Positions 9,038 through 15,633 of a DNA stretch of 33,901 bases are shown one piece after another. The stretch spans positions 1 to 33,901 of the forward strand of contig CADCCQ010000026.1 of assembly GCA_902799955.1 (NCBI GenBank), in the 5' to 3' direction. The first letter of the stretch is position 1; every line of letters begins with the position of its first letter. Under the pieces are notes generated by a model that ran no database searches, was not told where the DNA came from, and worked only from the letters and a program-made list of their open reading frames with translations. The DNA is from an uncultured bacterium (GTDB lineage: Bacteria > Verrucomicrobiota > Kiritimatiellia > RFP12 > UBA1067). Position numbers and translations under genes: made by a program.

Positions 9038-9426
9038 ACCTCCTTCATTTCAATCGAGACGGACAAATCCAGCCAGTGCCCGACGAGCGTCTTGTCCGTC
9101 ACCTTTGCGGCGAGCGCCTTGCCCGCGTCCATCAGCCTCGCCATGAGCGCGGCGTAGCGGCGCGGCACGTAGCCGACTGTGACGCCTTCGCCTGTCAACG
9201 CGGCGATTGCGCGTTCGTCCTCTGCGTCGACGTTCATACGCTTGAGCGAGATCGGAGTCCCGACGTCCACATTCTCCGTCTTGACGAGCATGTCGTCGAT
9301 GTGGTCTGTCCCTGCTAGATGGCATTCAGCGAGAAACACGGTCTGCTCGAAAGGCATGGGGATGTCTTTGTGGTTCCCGGCCAGTTCTAGCCAGTTGTCT
9401 TCAACAACAGCAATTTCGTTAGCCAT
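9034..9426 (-). CDS. HIRAN-domain protein
   Basis: 130 aa. Residues of about 26-110 match the HIRAN pattern: VFLAECHLAGTDHIDD, then PISLKRMNVDAEDERAIAAL, and GVTVGYVPRRYAALMARLMDAGK. In eukaryotes HIRAN is the N-terminal 3'-DNA-end-binding domain of HLTF/Rad5. Bacterial stand-alone HIRAN proteins exist but are poorly characterised and are thought to recognise damaged or unusual DNA ends. The gene overlaps the J-domain gene upstream by 8 nt and the Sel1-like gene downstream by 4 nt, so translation of all three is coupled. No enzymatic domain is attached. Confidence 0.75.
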   Translation of the reverse strand: MANEIAVVEDNWLELAGNHKDIPMPFEQTVFLAECHLAGTDHIDDMLVKTENVDVGTPISLKRMNVDAEDERAIAALTGEGVTVGYVPRRYAALMARLMDAGKALAAKVTDKTLVGHWLDLSVSIEMKEV

Positions 9427-10222
9427 GATTCCATGCCTCCTCGTATTTCTTGATTCTCGCCTTCAGATTCGCTATGGTTCCCTTGAGCTCGTTCTGGCGT
9501 TCCTTTACGGCAGCCTCGTCCTTCAGAAGTGCTTCGTAGATGAAGGGAACGGAGCTTTTGACGTCTTTCGTCTTCTGCGCGAGTTCGCGGCTCTTTGCCT
9601 CAAGCCGTTCGCACGCTTCGCGCAGCTCCGCGATGACGTTCGTCGCCGACGCGAATTCCTCCTCGCCGGAAACGACGCTTTCCACCAGGGCAGCGAGCAG
9701 CCGAACCGCTTCCCAGTCGTACGCGTCGTAGGCGGATTGTATTTCGTTCCAGAGATCCGCTGCGGCCTTAGGCAGATTTGGGTTCAGGTCAGGATGCAGC
9801 TTCTTCACCGCGTTCAGGTACGCTAAGCGCACGGCGGTATCTTCTTCCTCGGACAGATGCTTTGCGGAGAAACGCTTTGCAGCTTTCTTGAGCTCTTGGG
9901 CGTGCCGCGCCATCTTTTGCAGATACTCCGTGAATTCGCGTTCCAGCGTCGCTTCGACCTTATCCAGATCGGGTGCCTCGCCGCGGTTCTGTGCGGCCTG
10001 GCGCAGTTCCCTGCGGCGTTTCCAGCGCCTGATTTCGACGTTTAGTTCGTATGCTTGGTATTCGAGACGCCCGATGAACATCATGTAGCGTGCCTTGATA
10101 TTCGGCCCTGCCGTGGTTACGAGCATGTGCAGAATCTCTATCTGGTTCGCCACATGCTCCCTCAGCGCATCGTAGCGCAGCTGGAGCTTCATCTGTTCGC
10201 TGTTGAATCCGACTTCGTTCAT
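9419..10222 (-). CDS. J-domain (DnaJ-like) coiled-coil protein
   Basis: 267 aa. The ATG at 10222 is preferred over the in-frame ATG at 10246, which overlaps the upstream stop (ATGA), because AGGAGG lies 7 nt before it. The N-terminal 120 residues are strongly helical and charged (RRWKRRRELRQA, EYLQKMARHAQELKKAAKRF), probably coiled coil. Residues of about 125-175 form a J domain: AVRLAYLNAVKKLHPDLNPN holds the HPD motif (near residue 143), and DLWNEIQSAYDAYDWEAVRLL is the following helix. A second coiled coil (EACERLEAKSRELAQKTKD and ELKGTIANLKARIKKYEEAW) ends the protein. J domains stimulate Hsp70 ATPase, so a DnaK or similar chaperone is the expected partner. A J domain between two coiled coils, with no zinc finger, points to a specialised co-chaperone. 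Confidence 0.8.
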   Translation of the reverse strand: MNEVGFNSEQMKLQLRYDALREHVANQIEILHMLVTTAGPNIKARYMMFIGRLEYQAYELNVEIRRWKRRRELRQAAQNRGEAPDLDKVEATLEREFTEYLQKMARHAQELKKAAKRFSAKHLSEEEDTAVRLAYLNAVKKLHPDLNPNLPKAAADLWNEIQSAYDAYDWEAVRLLAALVESVVSGEEEFASATNVIAELREACERLEAKSRELAQKTKDVKSSVPFIYEALLKDEAAVKERQNELKGTIANLKARIKKYEEAWNHG

Positions 10223-10242
10223 TCCCGATCCTCCTTCCTCGA

Positions 10243-11061
10243 TCATTTCTCCGTGTTGTGCAAAACCGCCAGGCGTTTAGCCTTCAGCATCAGGCGTTTT
10301 TGCTTCTGCGCATTGCTCGGCGGATCCTCCAGTTCGTAGGGGAGTTCGCTCTTCCGTCCTTTCCCGACGGGAAACACATAGCCCTTCAGAATGTAAAGCG
10401 GGCTCCAGGCGGCAAGCATCTGGTAGGGCCTGCTCCACTGCGCCGTCTCGGTAAGGAATTGTACCTCTACGCGGACGTACATGGTCTCGTCGCTGGGATA
10501 TACGCGGGCGTCCATGAGCTTGGCCGTCGCAAGTATGTCCTCGAGATGGGTCTCAAGAGGGTCGCCGGACCCTTTGAGAACATCCTCGAATTCGCCTATT
10601 ATCAAGCTTTTCGTTTCGTCGTCGTAGTCGTGCGATTTGAACTCCCCGAGTCCTTCCAGCATTTCGAAGAAGTCGCCGTACGACATGAGCTTGTTGCCGC
10701 ATGACGTGCGCCGCGCCGCCTTGCGATCTTTCAGGAGCGCCGTGTAATGCTCCTTTGCCGCAGCCTTGTCCGAGACTGCCACCATGTATTCAATGTCCTT
10801 GTCGGTCATGGCCGTTTCAATGCCGTTGCGCCATTCCCGGTATGTGGAGAGAATTTCACCGGCCTTGTCGTCCGGCCAGTTATTGTGGGTTTGCGAGAAC
10901 CAGAACGAGACTTCAAGCCTCATTTTGGCTCCGGATGGCGCGTTGGCGTAGATGCGCTCCCAGTGCGGATTCGCCAGAAAAACCGCCTTGGCCGCTTCAA
11001 TTTCACTTGAATCGAAAGGGCACTCGGGCATTTGCCTTCCCAGTGTGGATGTCTGTGTCAT
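10243..11061 (-). CDS. Hypothetical protein, 272 aa, first gene of the leftward operon
   Basis: The ATG at 11061 is chosen because GGAAGGA lies about 11 nt upstream and the region before it is structured leader RNA rather than coding. The protein is helical, without signal peptide or membrane segments. Recognisable but unassigned stretches are RLEVSFWFSQTHNNWPDD, a central acidic part (LGEFKSHDYDDETKSLIIGEFEDVL) and a C-terminal beta-like region (MYVRVEVQFLTETAQWSRPYQ). I recognise no family. It is followed by the J-domain gene; its stop overlaps an alternative ATG of that gene. Its mRNA starts with the structured leader described at 11119-11262. Confidence 0.75.
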   Translation of the reverse strand: MTQTSTLGRQMPECPFDSSEIEAAKAVFLANPHWERIYANAPSGAKMRLEVSFWFSQTHNNWPDDKAGEILSTYREWRNGIETAMTDKDIEYMVAVSDKAAAKEHYTALLKDRKAARRTSCGNKLMSYGDFFEMLEGLGEFKSHDYDDETKSLIIGEFEDVLKGSGDPLETHLEDILATAKLMDARVYPSDETMYVRVEVQFLTETAQWSRPYQMLAAWSPLYILKGYVFPVGKGRKSELPYELEDPPSNAQKQKRLMLKAKRLAVLHNTEK

Positions 11062-11118
11062 CGTTTGTTTTTTCCTTCCGCCAAGATGTCCAGGAGGGGA
11101 CGATTCCCCTGCAAACGC

Positions 11119-11262
11119 TTGGCCGTCCACCTTGCGATCAAGACGGACGGCCTTATAGAACATGTTTCCCTTTCGGGCACATCGCCTCTCGGCTACCACC
11201 GTGGTGTTCCACTCGGTTGGTGCGACTCGCCTTGCGGCTCATCGACTCCTGATGTCTTGACG
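11119..11262 (-). ncRNA. Structured cis-regulatory leader RNA, copy B (riboswitch candidate)
   Basis: This region is transcribed leftward from the promoter at 11269-11298 and lies in the 200-nt leader of the unknown/J-domain/HIRAN/Sel1 operon. Plus-strand positions of the stems: P1 ACATC/GATGT (11251-11255 with 11179-11183), P2 GCC-GCAA-GGC (11229-11238), P3 CCG/CGG with inner GTG-GAA-CAC (11199-11216), P4 GCC-GAGA-GGC (11184-11193) and P5 CCC-GAAA-GGG (11168-11177). GTTC (11158-11161) could pair with GAAC of the P3 loop. A GC-rich hairpin follows (GGCCGTCC/GGACGGCC, 11121-11152). Junction sequences ATCAGGAGTCGATG, CCAACCGAG and CCACGGTGG recur in copy A at 20601-20740. The SAM-I clan has similar junction elements (ATCA-GAG, CAACC, GGTG), but I could not confirm the class. 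Confidence 0.7.
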
Positions 11263-11268
11263 GGCATC

Positions 11269-11298
11269 ATTATACCAAATCTCAATGTCGTTTGTCAA
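11269..11298 (-). promoter_or_regulatory. Sigma70-type promoter of the leftward operon
   Basis: On the minus strand, TTGACA (11298-11293) is followed after 18 nt by TATAAT (11274-11269), preceded by TGG to make an extended -10. Transcription should start near 11262, giving the structured leader. It is divergent from the hsdR promoter; the two -35 boxes are about 50 bp apart, so the promoters could share regulation. Confidence 0.85.
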
Positions 11299-11346
11299 TG
11301 GGGTACGAGTGAAAAATCGCAAACTGCTGTTTTCGTCACTTCGCCT

Positions 11347-11375
11347 TTGATTTTAAGGCCCATTTTTGATATAAT
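11347..11375 (+). promoter_or_regulatory. Sigma70-type promoter of the Type I RM operon
   Basis: TTGATT (11347-11352), a 17-nt spacer and TATAAT (11370-11375), with TGA before it forming an extended -10. The predicted start near 11382 leaves about 290 nt of leader before hsdR, most of it able to fold into a long hairpin. Confidence 0.8.
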
Positions 11376-11673
11376 GTGAGACGTCAAGATTGGTTGAAAG
11401 ACCGGTGGAGACCAAACTTCGGGAAGGAGGCGGGGGAGAAATCCCGCTTAGAAACCGGGGTGGGTAGCCGTCTATACGAAATACTGGTCATATTTCAAAT
11501 AAACACAAACGGCACATGGGTAGCAATACCCCCGCATGGGGTGTATTATGCCCTGTGCATTTGTGTTGGCCAGACCAGGGCTTCGTATAGGTGCATGGGA
11601 AACAGGTACACCCCGCCATTTCTGTGCATGGAATTCCCCAGCGGCTGTCTAGTGGGACATGGAGAGCCGAGAT
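11376..11673 (+). ncRNA. hsdR leader containing a very long imperfect hairpin
   Basis: No convincing gene occupies this stretch. It contains nested inverted repeats centred near 11535: CTATACGAA/TTCGTATAG (11472-11480 with 11582-11590), CTGGTC/GACCAG (11484-11489 with 11573-11578), AACACAAA/TTTGTGTT (11502-11509 with 11560-11567), GCACA/TGTGC (11512-11516 with 11554-11558), GGG/CCC (11518-11520 with 11551-11553) and AATACCCC/GGGGTGTATT (11525-11532 with 11538-11547). Outer arms continue to GGGGTG/CACCCC (11457-11462 with 11609-11614). Upstream, 11384-11450 could form several small hairpins, including GCGGG...CCCGC. It could be a regulatory leader RNA for the RM operon, a stand-alone ncRNA, or a MITE-like insertion. 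No reverse transcriptase is nearby, so a retron is not supported. Confidence 0.6.
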
Positions 11674-14109
11674 ATGCCAAGCGTGGGAGCAATGTCGGAT
11701 GAGTTGCAAGCAAATACGGCAGTGTTGTCGAAGAAGAGTCTGTCGGAGGCGGATATTCGCCTTCAATACATAGATCCCGCGCTTGCAAAACATTGGGACA
11801 AGCAGACGCAGATACGCACTGAATATGTATTCACGGCAGGGCGTGTTGAGATTCATGGAAAGACAATCAAACGTGGCAAGCAATGCCGCGCTGACTATAT
11901 TCTCTACTACAAGCAGAACATCCCGATTGCCATTGTCGAGGCGAAAGACAACAATCATGCCGAAGGCGAAGGGTTGCAGCAGGCAATTAGATATGCCGAA
12001 ATGCTTGACATCCCGTTTGCCTATTCTTCAAACGGCGATTCGTTTGTCGAGCATGACTTCCTGACGGGTCACGAAGGGCCTATCGCCCTTGGCAATTTTC
12101 CAAGTCCCGAGGAGTTGTGGACGCGTTATTGCGCTGCGAAGTGTTTTGACGAAAAACAGGTCGGTGTCATCTCGACTCCATTTTATTACGACCCGGTACA
12201 GAAGAAATCGCCGCGTTACTATCAGCGTGTTGCCGTTAGCCGCGTAGTCGAGGCAATCGCAAGCGGAAAGAAACGTGCGCTTCTTGTCATGGCGACCGGA
12301 ACCGGCAAAACCTACACAGCGTTCCAGATAATCCACCGTCTGCGCGAAGCCGGCATTGTGAAGCATGCTCTTTTCATAACAGACCGTAACATCCTCGTCG
12401 ATCAGACGATGATGCAGGACTTTAAACCGTTCGGCAATGCCATGACGAAAGTGACGGGGCACAAGTTCGATCCGGCATACGAGATACATCTTGCGCTATA
12501 CCAGCAGTTCGTGGGGGCGAACGGAGAGAAACACTACACGGAGTTCCAACGCGAGTTTTTCGACCTCATCATCGTGGACGAATGTCATCGCGGCAGCGCA
12601 AAAGAAGATTCGGCATGGCGAGAGATTCTTGAATACTTCAACAGTGCAATCCATGTTGGCATGACTGCAACGCCGCGCACAAAGGAGGACGGCAACAATC
12701 TCGAACATTTCGGGAATCCCGTCTACACCTATCCGCTAAAGCAGGGCATTGCGGATGGATTTCTGGCGCCATACAAGGTCATTCGCGTACGCCTCGACAT
12801 CGACCACTACGGGTGGACGCCAGAAGGAGCTATGCTTGACGACAACGGCAACGAGATAGAGGAACGAGCGTACAGCATAACGGACTTCAACAAGAACATT
12901 GAAATCAAGAACCGGACCCTTGCCGTGGCTAAGCGCGTCACGCAGTGGATGTACGCGAATGGCCCCATGTCCAAAGCCATCGTGTTCTGCGTCAATACCG
13001 ACCATGCGCAACAGATGCGCAACCTTCTTGCTGCGCTCAATCCAGAGGAAATGGAGAAGGACTCGCGTTACGTTATGCGCATAACCGGCAATGACGCGGA
13101 AGGTCGCGAGCAGCTTGACAACTTCATCAGCGTGGATTCGCCCTATCCTGTCATAGTCACGACGTCACAGATGCTTACGACCGGAGTTGACTGCAAGATG
13201 TGCAAACTCATCGTGCTTGACACGAGCATAGGCTCCATGACCGTTTTCAAGCAGATCGTCGGACGCGGAACGCGTCTTGTGTGGAATGACGAGGACGAGA
13301 CGCAGGACAAGCGCTATTTCACTGTCATGGATTTCCGCAACGCCACTCGTCATTTTGCAGACGAGGAGTTCGATGGCGAGATAGAGGTGATAGAGGAGGC
13401 GCAATGTCCCGTGTGTCATGAGTTCCCCTGCATCTGCGACAAATACGAACCCGAAACAGAAGACTCTGGCGAGTTGCCGACAGGTGGAGACGCCGACACC
13501 GGAACGCCTCCGCCAGACGAAGAACCAAAGCCGCCGATGCCGTCAATAATCGGACCGGAGGTAGCCGTTGAAGACGAGGTAATTCAAATAATGGGAGAGG
13601 ACGGACGCCTTAGAACAGTGTCCATATCCACATTCCGCGAAGGCGTCCTGAAAGTCTACCCCTCGCTCGACGATTTCCGCGCGAAGTGGAACGCCACGCT
13701 CCACAAGCGCGAAGTGCTTGATGAACTCGGGGGCGGCGTTCTGGACTTTGACGAAATCCGCGAGAAGAGCCGGATCGAGAATGCCGCAGACGTCGACGAG
13801 TTCGACCTCATCTGCCACATCGTTTTTGACAAACCACCCATGACCCGCGCCGAACGCGTGAAGAAAGCTAAGGAGAGCGACATCTTCGAGAAGTATTCCG
13901 AACAGGCGCGTGAAGTCCTATTCGCGCTTCTCGACAAATACGCCGAAACCGGCTCGACCGATCTCGGCGACCTGAACATCTTCAGCAACGATCCGTTCAA
14001 GACCAAGTTCGGAGCCGGTCCTAAGATCGCTGGCCTCTTCGGCGGCAAGGCGCAGCTTGAGGCGGCAATGGCCGAACTTGAGAAGGCAATCTACGCCCCT
14101 GCGGCATAG
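11674..14109 (+). CDS. hsdR: Type I restriction enzyme, R subunit (nuclease and helicase)
   Basis: 811 aa, if started at 11674, where GGAG stands 9 nt upstream; in-frame ATGs at 11659 and 11692 are alternatives. The N-terminal PD-(D/E)xK nuclease is visible as CRADYILYY...IPIAIVEAKDNN near residues 70-95. The SF2 translocase follows: Walker A MATGTGKTYTAFQI near 207, the DEAH-box variant VDECHRG near 303, GMTATPRTKED near 329, and motif VI FKQIVGRGTRL near 530. A Cys-rich stretch CPVCHEFPCICD near 577 precedes an acidic, Pro-rich linker and a helical C-terminal domain that would bind the methyltransferase. HsdR cleaves DNA after translocation when the HsdM2S core finds unmethylated target sites. 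It heads the operon hsdR-hsdM-hsdS; the R-M-S order is one of several known. Confidence 0.95.
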   Translation: MPSVGAMSDELQANTAVLSKKSLSEADIRLQYIDPALAKHWDKQTQIRTEYVFTAGRVEIHGKTIKRGKQCRADYILYYKQNIPIAIVEAKDNNHAEGEGLQQAIRYAEMLDIPFAYSSNGDSFVEHDFLTGHEGPIALGNFPSPEELWTRYCAAKCFDEKQVGVISTPFYYDPVQKKSPRYYQRVAVSRVVEAIASGKKRALLVMATGTGKTYTAFQIIHRLREAGIVKHALFITDRNILVDQTMMQDFKPFGNAMTKVTGHKFDPAYEIHLALYQQFVGANGEKHYTEFQREFFDLIIVDECHRGSAKEDSAWREILEYFNSAIHVGMTATPRTKEDGNNLEHFGNPVYTYPLKQGIADGFLAPYKVIRVRLDIDHYGWTPEGAMLDDNGNEIEERAYSITDFNKNIEIKNRTLAVAKRVTQWMYANGPMSKAIVFCVNTDHAQQMRNLLAALNPEEMEKDSRYVMRITGNDAEGREQLDNFISVDSPYPVIVTTSQMLTTGVDCKMCKLIVLDTSIGSMTVFKQIVGRGTRLVWNDEDETQDKRYFTVMDFRNATRHFADEEFDGEIEVIEEAQCPVCHEFPCICDKYEPETEDSGELPTGGDADTGTPPPDEEPKPPMPSIIGPEVAVEDEVIQIMGEDGRLRTVSISTFREGVLKVYPSLDDFRAKWNATLHKREVLDELGGGVLDFDEIREKSRIENAADVDEFDLICHIVFDKPPMTRAERVKKAKESDIFEKYSEQAREVLFALLDKYAETGSTDLGDLNIFSNDPFKTKFGAGPKIAGLFGGKAQLEAAMAELEKAIYAPAA

Positions 14110-14165
14110 CAAGGTAGGGCGCGGACTCCGGCCGCGCCGTGCAGGCAATCACGAAAGGAATCACA

Positions 14166-15632
14166 ATGGAAATCAGCAACTTCGTAAAGAACATTCGCAA
14201 CATCATGCGCGGCGACGCCGGTATCAACGGCGACGCCCAGCGCATCGAGCAGATGGCGTGGATGCTCTTCCTCAAGATATACGACCAGAAGGAGGCACAA
14301 TGGGAGTTCACGGACTCGTCCTACCGCTCCATCATCCCCGAAGAGCTGCGTTGGCGCTCATGGGCCGTTGACAAAATGGACGGCAAGGCGCCGACAGGCG
14401 AGTCGCTTCTTGATTTCGTGAACAACCGCCTGTTCCCGACGCTGAAGAAACTGCCCGTGGACGAAAACACCGAAACGCGCCGCGCCATCGTCCGCGCCGT
14501 ATTCGAGGGTGAGAACAACTACATGAAGGACGGCACGCTCCTTCGCCAGGTCGTCAACGTAATCGACTCCATCGATTTCGGCGACTTCGCGGACCGCCAC
14601 GCCTTTGGCGAAATCTACGAGACAATCCTGAAGGGGTTGCAGTCGGCGGGAAGCTCCGGCGAGTTCTACACGCCACGCGCCGTCACAGACTTCATGGTGA
14701 TGATGGTCAAGCCGAAGCTCGGCGAGAAGATGGCGGATTTCGCCGCGGGAACGTGCGGATTCATCGTTTCGACGCTGAAGGAACTGGAGAAACAGGTCAA
14801 GACTGTCGAAGACCGAAAGACGCTGAATGCCTCTCTTTTCGGCATCGAGAAGAAGCCTCTCCCCTACTTGCTCGGCATCACGAACCTCCTTCTTCACGAC
14901 ATCGACAACCCCATGCTCCTTCACGGCAACAGCCTTGAACAGGACGTCCACAGCTACACGGAGAAAGACCGCTTCCACGTCATCCTGATGAATCCTCCGT
15001 ACGGCGGCGGCGAACAGGACGGGGTGAAGATGAACTTTCCCTCAGACCTTCGCTCATCCGAAACGGCCGATCTTTTCATGTCGGTGATTCTCTATCGGTT
15101 GAAAAAAGACGGTAGGGCGGCGGTCATATTACCTGACGGATTCCTCTTTGGAACGGACGGTGCGAAACGCGCCATCAAGGAGAAGCTGATGAAGGAGTGC
15201 AACCTCCATACAATCGTGCGCATGCCGTCATCCGTATTCGCGCCGTACACCTCCATCTGCACGAACATCTTGTTTTTCGACAAGACGGGGCCGACGAAAG
15301 AGACGTGGATATACCGTCTTGACATGCCTGACGGAATCAAGCACTTCTCCAAGACAAAGCCGATGCAGCTCAAGCACTTCGATCCCGTCGTCAAATGGTG
15401 GGACAATCGCGAAGCGATACAGATAGACGGTGCGGACAAGTCGCGAAAGTTCACTATCGACGAAATCAAGGCAGGCAACTACAACCTCGACCTCTGCGGA
15501 TATCCGCACGAAGACGAGGAGATCCTGCCGCCCGACGAACTCATCGCCAAGTACCGCAAGGAGCGCAAGGTGATGGACGAGCGCGTGGATGCGGCGATAG
15601 CCGAAATCGAGAAGCTGCTGAAGGGAGAGTGA
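14166..15632 (+). CDS. hsdM: Type I restriction-modification N6-adenine methyltransferase (M subunit)
   Basis: 488 aa. The ATG at 14166 follows GAAAGGA at suitable spacing; an upstream in-frame GTG at 14139 lacks this. Residues 1-130 are the helical HsdM N-terminal domain (NFVKNIRNIMRGDAG, AWMLFLKIYDQKEAQWE). The SAM-binding motif I is ADFAAGTCGFI near residue 194, and the catalytic motif IV is MNPPYGGG near 276, the NPPY form of N6-adenine methylases. AVILPDGFLFG near 320 is also characteristic. The C-terminus is helical (YRKERKVMDERVDAAIAEIEKLL), where M contacts S. It methylates adenine in the site chosen by HsdS, using S-adenosylmethionine. The stop is 1 nt before the hsdS ATG, so the two are translated together. 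Confidence 0.96.
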   Translation: MEISNFVKNIRNIMRGDAGINGDAQRIEQMAWMLFLKIYDQKEAQWEFTDSSYRSIIPEELRWRSWAVDKMDGKAPTGESLLDFVNNRLFPTLKKLPVDENTETRRAIVRAVFEGENNYMKDGTLLRQVVNVIDSIDFGDFADRHAFGEIYETILKGLQSAGSSGEFYTPRAVTDFMVMMVKPKLGEKMADFAAGTCGFIVSTLKELEKQVKTVEDRKTLNASLFGIEKKPLPYLLGITNLLLHDIDNPMLLHGNSLEQDVHSYTEKDRFHVILMNPPYGGGEQDGVKMNFPSDLRSSETADLFMSVILYRLKKDGRAAVILPDGFLFGTDGAKRAIKEKLMKECNLHTIVRMPSSVFAPYTSICTNILFFDKTGPTKETWIYRLDMPDGIKHFSKTKPMQLKHFDPVVKWWDNREAIQIDGADKSRKFTIDEIKAGNYNLDLCGYPHEDEEILPPDELIAKYRKERKVMDERVDAAIAEIEKLLKGE

Positions 15633-15633
15633 C

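Noticed and set aside
11228..11250. Hammerhead ribozyme core in leader copy B (GATGAG-CC-GCAA-GG-CGA)
   Set aside because: The resemblance is limited to this copy; copy A has GATGTGC-GAAA-GCATGTC with no CUGAUGA or GAAA core, and no cleavage-site stem arrangement is present.
11376..11673. Retron msr-msd or group II intron RNA
   Set aside because: The long hairpin suggested it, but no reverse transcriptase or maturase is found in the window and no intron boundary or domain V sequence is visible.
11376..11702. A 108-codon open frame from GTG at 11376 through the hsdR leader
   Set aside because: The GTG touches the TATAAT box, so it would lie upstream of the expected transcript start, it has no ribosome-binding site, and the nested inverted repeats explain the sequence better. 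It also overlaps the hsdR start in another frame.
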